Source: Heterocephalus glaber (lineage: Eukaryota > Chordata > Mammalia > Rodentia > Bathyergidae). From it: a stretch of DNA of 64,000 nucleotides. Positions 31,484 to 41,078 of this stretch are shown one piece after another. The notes beneath the pieces were generated by a model that did no database searches, was not told where the DNA came from, and was given only the letters and a program-made list of their open reading frames with translations. Numbering within the stretch: position 1 is the first letter of the stretch; every line of letters starts with the position of its first letter. The stretch is from NCBI RefSeq assembly GCF_000247695.1, contig NW_004624801.1, forward strand, positions 6,820,406 to 6,884,405. The letters run 5' to 3'. A program made the position numbers and the translations under genes.

Positions 31484-31836
31484 TGAGCTCCTCCCTCACG
31501 TCTCTCCACAGGTACTGAACTCGTCGGCATGCAATCTGACTTTTTTCCCTAATGAAGTAGAAATGCAGACGAAGGAAAAGCAATCGTTTGGAGCCTGTTC
31601 AGCAAGTCACACAGAGGACAGGAAGACCCTACAGAAAAGAGCGTTTGGACGTTTCTGATCGGATCTGTGACCGGTGGCACCACCCAGAGCCACCACCAGG
31701 GCCACGCGGGACCGCAGAGTAGATGCCTTTACTGTCGGCTGCCCAGGACACCTTCCCGGCTTCAGGTAGCTTCACCCCTGCTGACTTTGGGAACTGTTCC
31801 TCCTCTGCTCCAAGCGGCAAACTGTAGTACAGCAAA

Positions 31837-32075
31837 GCCAGGCATGGGGACACACGCTTGTAATCTCAGCACACGGGAGGCTGAGGCAGGAAGATCTTAA
31901 AGTTCGAGCCCAGCCTGGGCAAGTGAGCCACTTGGTGAGACCCTGTTTCGGGAAAAAGAGAAAAAGAAAAAAGGCTGGGATGTAGCATAGTGCGAAGGAC
32001 CTGGGTTCAATCCTGCCCCGAAGAAAAGAAAGAACGAAAGAAGAAAAGAAGGAAGGGAAGAAATAGGATGTTCCT
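31837..32075 (+). mobile_element. B1-dID dimeric SINE
   Basis: 'agccaggcatggggacacacgcttgtaatctc', linker 'gggaaaaagagaaaaagaaaaaagg', dID 'ctgggatgtagcatagtgcgaagg', and an AAAG-rich tail. Confidence 0.88.
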
Positions 32076-32129
32076 TCTTCCTCCAGAGGGCCTTCCCCTC
32101 TAGCCAAGTTTCGCTCCCTATCACCCTAT

Positions 32130-32613
32130 CTCGCCAGCAGCGGCCCCTTTAAGGCCGCCTTGGAGGACCCAGATTCACAGAGGGCATCCTCTAGCTGCTG
32201 TCTCGATGGTTAGTCGCCACTTCCGGTAGGAAGTGCAATTTCAGAGCTACTCCTGCCGGTAGTGGCTAGTGAATCAGACACGTGGTTTATCCGGAAGGAG
32301 GGGCAGCCCTCTCTCGCCTCCTGCTGGTCGCCGACCCTGGCCCGCAGGGCGACCGAGGTGGCTCTGGCGGAGGCCCTCGTCGGGCCCGGCCCTGGGACAC
32401 TGAGACCCCAGGGCTCTGGCCAGAGACCGGTGGCCCCTCGGTGGGACCGGAACTTCCGGGGCTGCTCCCTTAGCGTCTGGGGTTGGGCGGGAGATACAGA
32501 GGGCATCGGGCCGCTGGCAGCCACCGAAATAGGCCTAAGGGATTGTGAAGAGGCGCGGGGCCAGCGGACAAGCCTGCAGTGCCCCCCGGCTTTGCGCGGG
32601 TTTTCTGGATTGT
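32130..32613. promoter_or_regulatory. CpG-rich putative promoter with ETS-type sites
   Basis: Dense CpG over about 450 bp, SINE-free. It contains back-to-back ETS-family motifs (CACTTCCGG and GGAAGTG around 32218-32236), ATCCGGAAGG near 32290, and AACTTCCGGGG near 32450. This pattern is typical of TATA-less housekeeping promoters. A donor-like TGT|GTAAGC lies at its right edge. The direction is most likely plus because of the exon signals that follow, but a bidirectional promoter is possible. Confidence 0.55.
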
Positions 32614-32669
32614 GTAAGCAATGAATGAAACTGTCTTCGTAAAGCACGTTTTTTCACTCTTTTCCCCAG

Positions 32670-32766
32670 GGTTCCTCCAGAAAATGAGAACTATCCATTC
32701 CACGGCAATTGGATGATTGATTCCTCCTGATGAGTTTTCCAGGTGACCCCAGTTTGAGTGACCCAG
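32670..32766 (+). other. candidate 5' exon with two upstream ORFs and a start codon
   Basis: A strong acceptor (pyrimidine run TTTTTTCACTCTTTTCCCCAG) precedes it, and CCCAG|GTATGT is a good donor. It holds two short upstream ORFs (10 and 5 codons), then ATG at 32730 giving MSFPGDPSLSDP and ending one base into a codon. If the donor at 32614 is used the first intron would be only 56 bp, which is short for a mammal, so exon 1 may end elsewhere. I do not recognise the protein. A non-coding transcript from the same promoter would also fit. Confidence 0.35.
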
Positions 32767-33019
32767 GTATGTCCGGCACGGAGTCAGTGCCCCAGGGTGG
32801 AGGGACGGTCTGGGGAAAGGCTCCTGTGTGGTCGAACCCGCCCCGGGGTGGGTGCAACCTCGTACCAGGCAGCCCCACCTTGACCTAGAGTAAATTCCCA
32901 AGGGAAGCCTTCCCTGGGTTTTGAATTTGCAGTAACAGGTGTGAACATTCTAGCAGCAGTTTGATGATCATGTATGATACTGCAAACAGGACCTACCCAG
33001 CGAGGAGAAAAACATTTTG

Positions 33020-33111
33020 TTTGTTGGTTTGTTTTTGTGGTACTGGCGACCGAACTCAGAACCTTGCACTTACTAAGCAGGCACTGCGCCACTGAGCTAC
33101 ATCCCCAGCCC
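33020..33111 (-). mobile_element. ID-type SINE
   Basis: Antisense 'ggtactggcgaccgaactcag...ccactgagctacatccccagccc'. Perfect 15-bp duplication gagaaaaacattttg at 33005 and 33112. Confidence 0.94.
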
Positions 33112-33194
33112 GAGAAAAACATTTTGAACCGGAGACCAAGTAGTTTTCAAAATCCTGTAAACCGTATTGATGTCATTTGTTTCCTTTAAACGTT

Positions 33195-33720
33195 TATTGA
33201 TATTTTTGGTCAGGCACCATACCAAGTATGAGGGATATAGGGACGAGTAAAACAGTCACAGCTCTTGTTCTCAGGTAGCAATAGCCCAGCTGGGGAAACA
33301 GGGTTAAATGATCACACGTAAGAGGGTGTAATTCAAGCCAAGCTGAATGCTCTGAAGGAAAGCACTGCCCTCTAGGGATCTATGTTGCAAAGAGCCTGGT
33401 GGAAACTGGAAAGCTTTCCTTAGGAGGAGACTTGAGCTGGACTCTGTTGGATGAGTAGGAGTTGGCTGGCAAAACGGGACAGTGTGTGCGAGGGCCCTGT
33501 GGCCTTGCAAGTGTGGCTGGTGGAGGAACTGAAGGAAACCACTAGCTCAGAAGGCAAGCTGGAGAACAGTGTAGAACAAAGCCCAAAAGATGGGGAAGGG
33601 CCAGACTGCACAGGGCCTGTGGCTCATGTGAGGATTTTGGGTTTTTGTCCTAAAAACTGTGAGATACCACTGCAGGTTTTAAGTAAAAAGAAGATATGTG
33701 TAACTCTGATTTCAAAAGAC
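33195..33720 (+). repeat. ancient mammalian-wide interspersed repeat
   Basis: 'tcaggcaccataccaagtatgagggatatagggacgag ... ctgtggccttgcaag ... cacagggcctgtgg...ggattttgggttttt' follows a very old repeat whose family I cannot name with certainty. Part of it recurs at 38280-38520. Confidence 0.45.
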
Positions 33721-33734
33721 TGCTGTGTAAGAAC

Positions 33735-33935
33735 AAAAGTGCTGTCCAACAGAACTCCCAGTACTGGTGGAAATGGGCTGTCTGGGCTGTTTAGAGCAGC
33801 CACAGTGACTGAGCATTTGAAGTGTAGCTGGTGTGGCTGACGTGCCGAGTTTTTAAATTTTAACTCAAATGTTAATACCCAAACATGACTGGTGGCCTCT
33901 GGGTGGGACAGTACAGGTCTGCACGTGTTGGAAGG
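33735..33935 (+). mobile_element. hAT-Charlie-type DNA transposon remnant
   Basis: 'gtgctgtccaacagaactc...tggaaatgggctgtctgggctg...agcatttgaagtgtagctgg...ttaaattttaactcaaatg' is the usual order of an old hAT MITE. Confidence 0.6.
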
Positions 33936-34212
33936 AGTGGTGACCTTTGGTAGTGACAGAGACAGCGTCCAGTTCCCAGAGAACCTCATAACAATTTCTC
34001 CTTGGAAACAGTGGAATTTTTAACGTTTATTTTCTTGGCTGTAGTACAACCTGCTTCTCCATGAAGCAGCATCCTTCCTTCTCCTGGCTGTTCATTTGGT
34101 TGTCAGCACCCAGATCGAGATGTCCCTATCCACAGCAAATTTAAGTACTTAAAGTGGCCACATTCTCTGTCAGACACCTTGGGAGGAATGTAAAGAAAAG
34201 TACAGTCCTCCC

Positions 34213-34292
34213 TGGGGATGTATCTCAGTGGTACAACCTGTGGTCAGCATAGGCAAAGCCCTGGGTTCAATCTCCGGCACCAAAAAAGAAAA
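34213..34292 (+). mobile_element. older ID-class SINE
   Basis: 'ctggggatgtatctcagtggtacaacctgtggtcagcataggc...tgggttcaatctccggcacc'. Confidence 0.85.
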
Positions 34293-34299
34293 GTATGTC

Positions 34300-34490
34300 C
34301 AGGTACAGTGATACTGGTCTCTAATTCTACTACTCAGGAGGCTGATGCAGGAGGATCACAAGCTTGAGGCCAGTCTAGGCAACTTAGTGATACTCTGTCT
34401 CAAATTAAATTTTAAAAAATACTAGGGATGTTGCTTAATGGAAGAGCAAGTATGGAGACCTGGGTTCAATCCCCAGTATCACAAAGGTGG
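34300..34490 (+). mobile_element. B1-dID dimeric SINE
   Basis: B1 left end decayed ('caggtacagtgatactgg'), linker 'caaattaaattttaaaaaata', dID 'ctagggatgttgcttaatgg'. Confidence 0.85.
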
Positions 34491-34811
34491 GCGGGTGCCT
34501 GATGTTGGAAACTAGAATCCATTGAGGGAGATATCAGTAAATGCTGTGGGACAAGGAGCATTTTCAGTGGGGCCCATCCCAGACATCACAGTCTGGGTGG
34601 AAAGTGGATTTCCAGCTTGGGAGAGTGTTCCATGGCACCAACAGTTTTAAATGTTCAGACTCAGTAAAGGAGGATAAACTGACAAAGTGTACTTTCTTTG
34701 CAGGTCAGTTTCCTGGGAGATGGGTGCATATGCTGCGTGAAAATATGGTTTCGGTTCTGCTGGTTCTGTGTCATTGTTTTGATTTAGGGCCTTCCAGGTT
34801 GGTTTCTTTCC

Positions 34812-34955
34812 TTGAGACGGGGTCTCTCTGTGTAGTCCAGGCTCACGTCAAACTCATCATGTGGCCCAGGCTGGCCTCAGACCCACAGTGATCCTCTCGT
34901 GTCAGCCTCCCAAGTGCTGAGATGACAGTGTGCACCACCATGCCTGGCTTGGTTT
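34812..34955 (-). mobile_element. B1 SINE with internal duplication
   Basis: Adjacent 'tagtccaggctcacgtcaaac' and 'tggcccaggctggcctcagac' blocks. Confidence 0.87.
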
Positions 34956-35107
34956 CATTCTTCACCATGTGCTCTGTGAGACGGATATAAATAAATGGAG
35001 TCCAAACCCAAAGAGTCGTTGTGCACTCTGTGATTTCTAAGCCCAGTGGTTCTGTGTGTGTGTGGCCTCCACTGCTGAGATACACACTCAGTAGCACTGT
35101 CTCCAGC

Positions 35108-35217
35108 TTTTTTTTTTTTTTTTTTTTCTTTTGGTACCGGGGGTTGAACTTGGGTCCTTGCGCTTGTGCAGCAGGCGCAGCAGGCGGTGAAACCACTGAG
35201 CTAAATCCTCCCCCCCA
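35108..35217 (-). mobile_element. ID-type SINE with a duplicated CGCCTGCTG block
   Basis: Read in sense, the anticodon arm is TTTCACCGCCTGCTGCGCC then TGCTGCACAAGC, so CGCCTGCTG is present twice in tandem. Long poly(A) tail. Confidence 0.92.
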
Positions 35218-35317
35218 ATAAATGACTGTCAGGTGCGGAATTCATGCAGCCTGGGGGCCGGGAGCCCAGCACTGCAGGACCAGATGGTGGGAGCTGGGTT
35301 CTCCTGGGAGAGCACTA

Positions 35318-35418
35318 TTTTTTTGTGTTTGTTTGTTTGCTTTGGTACAAGGGATTGAACTCTGGTCCTTGCACTTGCGCAGCAGTCTGGGAAACCACTG
35401 AGCTAAATCCCCCTGCCC
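35318..35418 (-). mobile_element. ID-type SINE
   Basis: Sense arm TTTCCCAGACTGCTGCGCAAGTGC, the CTGCTGCGCAAG subfamily; tail (CAAA)n. Confidence 0.92.
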
Positions 35419-35476
35419 TTTTTTTTTTTTGGTACTGGGGATCGAACTCCGGTCCTTGCGCTTGTGAGGCAGGCGG
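35419..35476 (-). mobile_element. ID-type SINE, 5' truncated
   Basis: Immediately abuts the previous ID. It has a poly(T) and the B-box half but stops at GCCTCACAAGC / CCGCCT, missing the A-box. Confidence 0.88.
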
Positions 35477-35479
35477 CCC

Positions 35480-35935
35480 TCCAGCTGTTGTGGAGAGGGA
35501 CTTTGCCACCTTCACACCTGGAAGTGTGGGCACTGGAGGTGCTCTTTGACCTCAAGGACCGTGAGCTGTTGGGAGAGACAATGCATGTGGGCAGATGGCC
35601 AAGGTCTCAGACCACTGGGAAGGGAGTGGCCCCCATGCCTCTGGGTGGTATTAATGCTTCCCTTTGGGTGGGAGCTGCCAGGAAATGACTTCTTGGACCT
35701 GGTCCCACCGTGCTACATCACGGTTACTGGTAGCTGCCCCAGCTTCCTCAGATGCATTTCTAACCCCACACAGGCCCTGCTTCAGCTCGCTGGCCAGGGT
35801 CCCAGTGTCAGCAGGGGCACTGCCAGCCTGCTGCAGGGGTAAGCTACTCCCTCCCTAGGCCCTCTCCACCCCTGGCCCAGGGTCCTCAGCAACAGCAGAA
35901 CCACTACCAGCACCCATTTCACACATGGGTTTCTG
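35480..35935. other. unique sequence
   Basis: No gene or repeat recognised. Confidence 0.4.
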
Positions 35936-35941
35936 TTTTGG

Positions 35942-36026
35942 TTTTTTGGGGGGTACTGGGCATTGAACTTGTGTCCTTGCGCTTCTGAAGCAGGCGGCAG
36001 AACCACTGAGCTACTTCCCCAGCCCC
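35942..36026 (-). mobile_element. ID-type SINE
   Basis: Antisense 'gggtactgggcattgaacttg...ccactgagctacttccccagcccc'. Imperfect duplication cacatgggtttc / cacgtgggtttc. Confidence 0.92.
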
Positions 36027-36466
36027 TCCACGTGGGTTTCAAATCCACACCCCAGGAGCTGTCTGCTGTCCGTCAGTCACTTTGCTGTTTGGGCCTCGAT
36101 TCAGTAAAGTGGGGACAAGGACAGGCAGATGGCCCCTGAAGGCATGGTGAGCAGGTCCATGGTGCGCCCCTCCAGGCCGGTCGCTGTGCTGGAGCTGCTT
36201 CAGGCTTCTGGGTTTTACCTTCAGCAGCGACACCCAGGCATGGCGAGCAGTTACTGTGGTCTCTACCTGCTTACCGGCGGGGGCACAGGCTGACTGCCTA
36301 AATGGCCTAAATGCACACCTGTGATACTGGGACGACAGTATGGGCCCATATTTCTGGACTAGACCTCTGAGGGCCAGTTCGGGACACATCCTGGTTGCGA
36401 GTGTTTGTCCTATATGCAGAACCTTGGCTCCCGACAGCGGCCCCAGGCACTGCCATGTCTGTCCTC

Positions 36467-36514
36467 GGCACTGAGTCTTCACACAGCTGTGGCACTGAGT
36501 CTTCACACAGCTGT
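36467..36514. repeat. perfect 24-bp tandem duplication
   Basis: The unit GGCACTGAGTCTTCACACAG plus CTGT occurs twice without a gap. Confidence 0.95.
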
Positions 36515-36582
36515 GCGTCCCTGCGCCAAGGTCATCCACCAGCTGCTTAGTCTTTGCTGGAGGGTTCAGCTGGAGCCTCTAC

Positions 36583-36715
36583 AATGGGTGTCCGACCTTT
36601 TGGCTCACCTGGGCTGCAAGGAGTGATGAGGAATTGTCTTGGGCTGCGTATAAAACGTGTAGTTAATATATATAAACAATAAGACTGCCTTTCTAAAAAA
36701 TATTTTTTATTGCAT
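36583..36715 (+). mobile_element. old DNA transposon fragment
   Basis: 'gggtgtccgaccttttggctcacctgggctgc ... gaattgtcttgggctgcgtataaaac' matches a common mammalian MITE end. Confidence 0.55.
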
Positions 36716-37945
36716 GTTTTAAAAGGGCAAGCAGCCTCTGGGCCACTGGAGGCTGCCCCTGCAGTCCTAGGCTTCTGGAGCAGTGACTGATTCGGGCCTG
36801 GAGAATGCTAGTGATGCAGGCCCTGCAGGCCCTTCGGGTGGAGGGTTCAGAGCCTGAAGGGCTTTCCTTGCTATCCACCGAGGCTCCCATGAGTCTGCAG
36901 TAGGCAGGGACATTCTGGGGAGAAAGAGTGCCAGGAAAAGGGAAGATCACTGCCTGCCTGTCTCTGAGTTCCTGCCGGTTCAGCTCTGCTGAAATTCTGC
37001 CCCGAGGTGGCTTTGTACCGTTCATCTCCTCTGCCTTTCCAAGTGACACCGTGACAGCAGCTCCATTGATTCTCCCACACAGTAATGGGCTCTGCTGACT
37101 AGCACGCTGGGCGCCCTCATGGTGACAAGGACACCCACACTGCCTAGGAGGCTCAGGAGTGCGCTCCAGCGTCTCCTGCTCAGTTCCCTTCCTGCAGGCC
37201 TGGACGTGGTGACAGGGACTTGTCTACTCCAGTGACCATGTGTGTGTTTCAAGTTGGCCACAGCATGTCCTGGACAGGCCTAGGTGGTGACTTTTTGTTC
37301 CTCTGGATTATATAAGGGGGTTGCCATGGGCGGGAGTGCCATCTTTAAAAGGGAGAGTGCCTTCCATGGTAAGAATGGATCCTGAAATCTGGGGGTGTTT
37401 TTAACTGTGAAAGATCACCGAGGGACACACAAGGCATGTATCAGAGAAAGTATAAAAGTGGAACTGCAGAATGCTTCCAAGTTAGGAGTTTGAACTTCTC
37501 TCTTCGTCCACTAGAGGATGTACTCCTACACCAGACTGCTCTCCGGTGACTTGCTACACAGTGTGGGTTTGGGTTTTTTTGCTCTAAAAAAAAAAATTCA
37601 ACCAAGACCTTTTTTCACCAGAAAGCTATGCAGAAGATTCATCTTTGGGGTGGGGCTCTTGTTGAGGAATTGTCAGCAGGTTCCAGTTGTGCTGGGCTCC
37701 CAGGAAGTGCTTATCAGGTCATGAAGCAGCTGAAGCCAGCCTGGGCACGTGCATCTGGAAACGAGCATGTTCTCATCTCCCTGCAGAGCCACTCCCGGGG
37801 CCTGCTTTCGGGTCAGTCACCAGGAGGGTTTTCCTGCTGAGGAGTCTAGGGCCATACAGAGCAGTCTGTGAAGTCCCAGCCAGTGGGTTAAGGTTTTAGA
37901 AGTATCTCTGGCAAAGAACATTGCTCTTGCTTGAAATTAAAAGGT
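36716..37945. other. unique sequence, no supported gene
   Basis: A 118-codon minus frame (36693-37049) starts in unique DNA and ends in the old transposon. No domain is recognised. No other gene signal seen. Confidence 0.4.
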
Positions 37946-37950
37946 ACATA

Positions 37951-38033
37951 CCACCAGGGATTTAGCTCAGTGGCACAGTGCCTGCCTGGCAAGCTCAAGG
38001 TCCTGAGTTGGATCCCCTGTATCAAAAAAAAAA
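37951..38033 (+). mobile_element. ID-type SINE
   Basis: 'caccagggatttagctcagtggcacagtgcctgcctggcaagctc'. Duplication aaaaggtaca on both sides. Confidence 0.92.
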
Positions 38034-38039
38034 GGTACA

Positions 38040-38135
38040 GGGCTGGGGATTTAGCTCAGTGGTTTCGCCGCCTGCTGCGCTGTGCTGTGCAAGCACAAGG
38101 ACCCGAGTTCCATCCCCAGTACCAAAAAAAAAAAA
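38040..38135 (+). mobile_element. ID-type SINE with an expanded anticodon arm
   Basis: Arm reads CGCCGCCTGCTGCGCTGTGCTGTGCAAGC, several bases longer than CGCCGCCTGCTGCGCAAGC through repeated GCTGTGC units. It abuts the preceding ID. Confidence 0.94.
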
Positions 38136-38279
38136 TCAAGGTGGAGCAAAGTTAGTACAGAGACACCATGATTTAGATTGCTGATTGTTTTCCATTAGGA
38201 AAGTGCTGCTGAATGGGTGAAAAAGTAAGAGTACTATGTGTCATCTAAGCCAGATTAACAGCTTTCTGATGGATTAAAC

Positions 38280-38525
38280 AAATGTTTAATTGAGCACTTA
38301 CTGCTGGCTGCTTTAGATGAAGGCCTGAACAAAATAGACAAACCGGCTGCCCTCAAGGAGCTACCATTCCAGTACAGGGAAGACAGGAAATAAGTCAGAA
38401 TACAGAGGAAGAGAAAGGAAGTAGACTAGGAAGAGTGGGGAATGGTGTTTGCAGTTTTAGATAGTGTGGCTAGCAAACACCCAGGGAGGTGACCTTTAGG
38501 AGAATCTTAAAGGCAGGAGCTGGAC
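38280..38525 (+). repeat. ancient mammalian-wide repeat
   Basis: 'gagcacttactgctggctgctttagatgaaggcctgaacaaaatagac ... ctcaaggagctaccattccagtacagg' has the same type of text as 33195-33720. Confidence 0.45.
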
Positions 38526-39084
38526 AGGAAGAGCCCTGCATGCTGAGGGGGCAGCGTGCACGCTGGGGCATGGACACGAGGGGTTTTAGAAGGTGTCGGC
38601 GCAGTTGTAGGGCCTTACAGTTAAGGAAAGTGGGGGCCTGAGCTCACTGAGCCGGCCAGGCTCCACGCGTTGGGAGCACCGCTTTTCTCTTCGCGGCTGT
38701 AGGAGCTCACCCTGACCCATGAGATGTGGGACACGGGAAATGTCTTGTGCATGTGACAGGGAAAGCTCTGGGGACAGCTGGGGCCACCTTACGGCCTCTG
38801 CCTTCACTGTGTCCACAAAGCCAGAGACCCCATCTCCACTGCAGAGCTCAGCCCGGGTCTTGTCATCGTTTTGCCCATTTCCACCTCTACAGCAGCCCCG
38901 AGGACAGGAACCCTGTACATACTTCATTTTTCCACAAAGGATAGATTTGTTTCATTTAAGTCATTTAAATTGCCAACAGGAAGATTATAAACAGCGAGTT
39001 CTCCTATAATCTTTACAAGTGGAAGCCTGTTTGGGCTTTACATGGTTCACGTAAAACAGTTATTTGTTCTGTGTTTCTTGCTAG
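38526..39084. other. unique sequence
   Basis: No gene recognised; its right end is the pyrimidine-rich run before the candidate exon. Confidence 0.4.
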
Positions 39085-39149
39085 AGCAGTTATGCAGCTA
39101 CAGCAGGAAACTAGTTCTGTTACTGCAAATGTCATTAAAGCAAATCCGA
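39085..39149 (+). other. candidate internal coding exon, phase-matched to 32670-32766
   Basis: Acceptor GTTTCTTGCTAG and donor CGA|GTAAGTCG bound 65 bp. The upstream exon leaves one base of a codon. Adding two bases here gives a Glu codon, and the following 21 codons are open (QLCSYSRKLVLLLQMSLKQI plus R), ending on a codon boundary. The other two frames are less consistent with the splice phase, although the frame beginning AVMQLQQE is also open. The segment would be a basic amphipathic helix. I do not recognise a family. Other exons would lie outside the window or remain unseen. Confidence 0.35.
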
Positions 39150-39459
39150 GTAAGTCGTTGGAAGGTCACTTGACTCCAGACTGTCAGCTCTGGACAGTTA
39201 TGTAATGGTTATGCAATGCCAGCAGACCACAGCCACTGGCAAACATTTAGGTTATTGTATTGGGTCGACATAAGACTCCTACTTTCTTTCAACAGCACAC
39301 CCTTCTTAAACAAACGAAGACTTGGATTTTCAGTGCCAGCTTCCACTAGAGGCCCGGTTAGCCATATTCTCCCTTCTGTGCAGGGCTGTCCCCGTGTCTT
39401 GGTTTTCCTAAGTCAGATTTGTGACATGAGTCTACTGGACAACTTGGAGTTTTGTTGTT

Positions 39460-39620
39460 TTTTGTTTTCTGTGGTTCTGGGGATTGAATCGAGGGCCTTC
39501 ACGCTGAGCTACAGCCCCAGCCTGAGACAAAGTCTAGGCTGGGCTTGAACTTGCAGTTCTCCTGCTTCAGCCTCCCAGAGTGCCGTGGTGACAGAAGTGT
39601 ACCGCCGTGCCTGGCGGTTG
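39460..39620 (-). mobile_element. B1-dID SINE, shortened
   Basis: Antisense dID 'gtggttctggggattgaatcgagggcc...gctacagccccagcc' joins B1 directly without the long A/T linker. Confidence 0.85.
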
Positions 39621-40330
39621 TCATCTTATATTGAGATGAGCAATGGCAAAGGCACACATCAGGCGCCTTCACTGATGTCCCGTCTTCACCCTTCTGAAAG
39701 TTAATGGGAAAGACAAAAAGGAGATATTAAGAGATCAAGGTGAGACAGAGGTTTTACTTCCGGTGACTTGGCATTTGTTTGGTTTTTAATTCTCAGCACC
39801 ACCACCCGCAGATCTTTCTGTTTCTGAGTAAAGGGCAGCTAGGCCTCCTTTTGACTCTTCTTGGTCCTTGCCTGCTGACTTCCTTTCTGGTGGCTTCAGA
39901 GGGTGTCTCCCTGGCCACCCCAACTCCCCTTCCCCACACTTCCAGTGCACCCATCCTTCTGCTTTGTGCTTCGGTTGAAACTGGCTTTCGGGGTTCCCTT
40001 GTGATGCAGGCCCAAAGATCACCCACCATCCTCACAGCAGTGCTCCCCCCATGTGCTCCCTCCTCATTTTCCCCTGTGTCATTTTGCTTTTTCTTTGGGC
40101 TTTGAGCCTCCTGCTTATTCCTTCCCACATTTCCCAGGGACCTCACAGCATTACTTTAGACAAGATCAGTCACATGAAGTAATCTGTCCATCCCAGTGTT
40201 TTCTTCAATGCGTGAAAGACTTCTCCAACAATTTAATTATGAGTTAAAGTTTTATTACAGCCTTGTGTGTAAGGGACACTGCCTTAGTAGACCAAGTCCG
40301 AGGTTCATTTTAAGGTAGGAGTATTTTATA
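39621..40330. other. unique sequence
   Basis: No gene or repeat recognised. The 108-117-codon frames on opposite strands at 39779-40146 have no motif. Confidence 0.4.
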
Positions 40331-40340
40331 AGAGAATATA

Positions 40341-40443
40341 GGGGCTGGGGATTTAGCTCAGTGGTGCTGCCACCTGCCTTGCAAGCGCAAGGTCCCGAGT
40401 TCGATCCCCGGTACTGGAAAAAGAAAAAAAGAAAAAAAAAGAA
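40341..40443 (+). mobile_element. ID-type SINE
   Basis: GGTGCTGCCACCTGCCTTGCAAGCGC arm. The tail is A-rich with G interruptions. Confidence 0.94.
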
Positions 40444-40459
40444 AAGAAAATATAAAGGC

Positions 40460-40539
40460 GGGCTGGGGTTGTAGCTTAGTGGCACTGTGCACAAGGTCTT
40501 GAGTTTGATCCTGGTACTAAAAAAAAAAAAAAAGAAAGA
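40460..40539 (+). mobile_element. ID-type SINE, shortened core
   Basis: The core lacks the CCGCCTGC arm (GGCACTGTGCACAAGG). Perfect 16-bp duplication aagaaaatataaaggc at 40444 and 40540, so this shortened form itself transposed. Confidence 0.92.
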
Positions 40540-40601
40540 AAGAAAATATAAAGGCATTATCGTGCATTATCGTTGTCAGGCTAAATACAGATGGAATCAC
40601 T

Positions 40602-40690
40602 AGGCCTGGGGACGCAATTCAGTGGTAAAACGTGTGCCTAGTATGCGTGAGGCCCTGCGTTCAATCCTGAACACCACCAAAGAAAATGAA
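40602..40690 (+). mobile_element. older ID-class SINE
   Basis: 'cctggggacgcaattcagtggtaaaacgtgtgcctagtatgcg'. Confidence 0.85.
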
Positions 40691-40849
40691 GAATTGCTGG
40701 CCAATCAGCCAAGAGAATGAAAGGATAAATAATTAGATAACTGGTTTCCTGAAAACTTACAGGTTATGCCAGTTTCTTCCCAGAAGGAAGTTATAAATTA
40801 GACCGGGTAGGAAGGGCTCTGTCACAAGCCTGTTTTAGGCCAATCTTTT

Positions 40850-41078
40850 ATTTTTAATTTTTGTTTTCATTTACTTATTTACTTATTTATTGACTTTTGT
40901 GGCTCTAGGGATTGAACCCAGAACCTTTGCTTGGTTACATACATCTCCAGCCCTTTTTATTAAATTTGGAGGATTTCATTAAAGTTGCCTAGGCTGGGCT
41001 CAAACTCAAGATCTACCTGCTTCAATCTCCCAATTTATGGGTTTACAGGCATGCAGCATCACACCTAGCTAGGCCAGT
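40850..41078 (-). mobile_element. B1-dID dimeric SINE
   Basis: Antisense dID 'tggctctagggattgaacccagaacc', linker then B1 'gttgcctaggctgggctcaaac'. A (TTTA)n tract precedes it. Confidence 0.85.

Noticed and set aside
36039..36539. 166-codon minus-strand frame
   Set aside because: Contains the recent 24-bp tandem duplication, which is in frame by length only. No motif or gene context.
36693..37049. 118-codon minus-strand frame
   Set aside because: Its C-terminal end lies in an old DNA transposon. No recognisable family.
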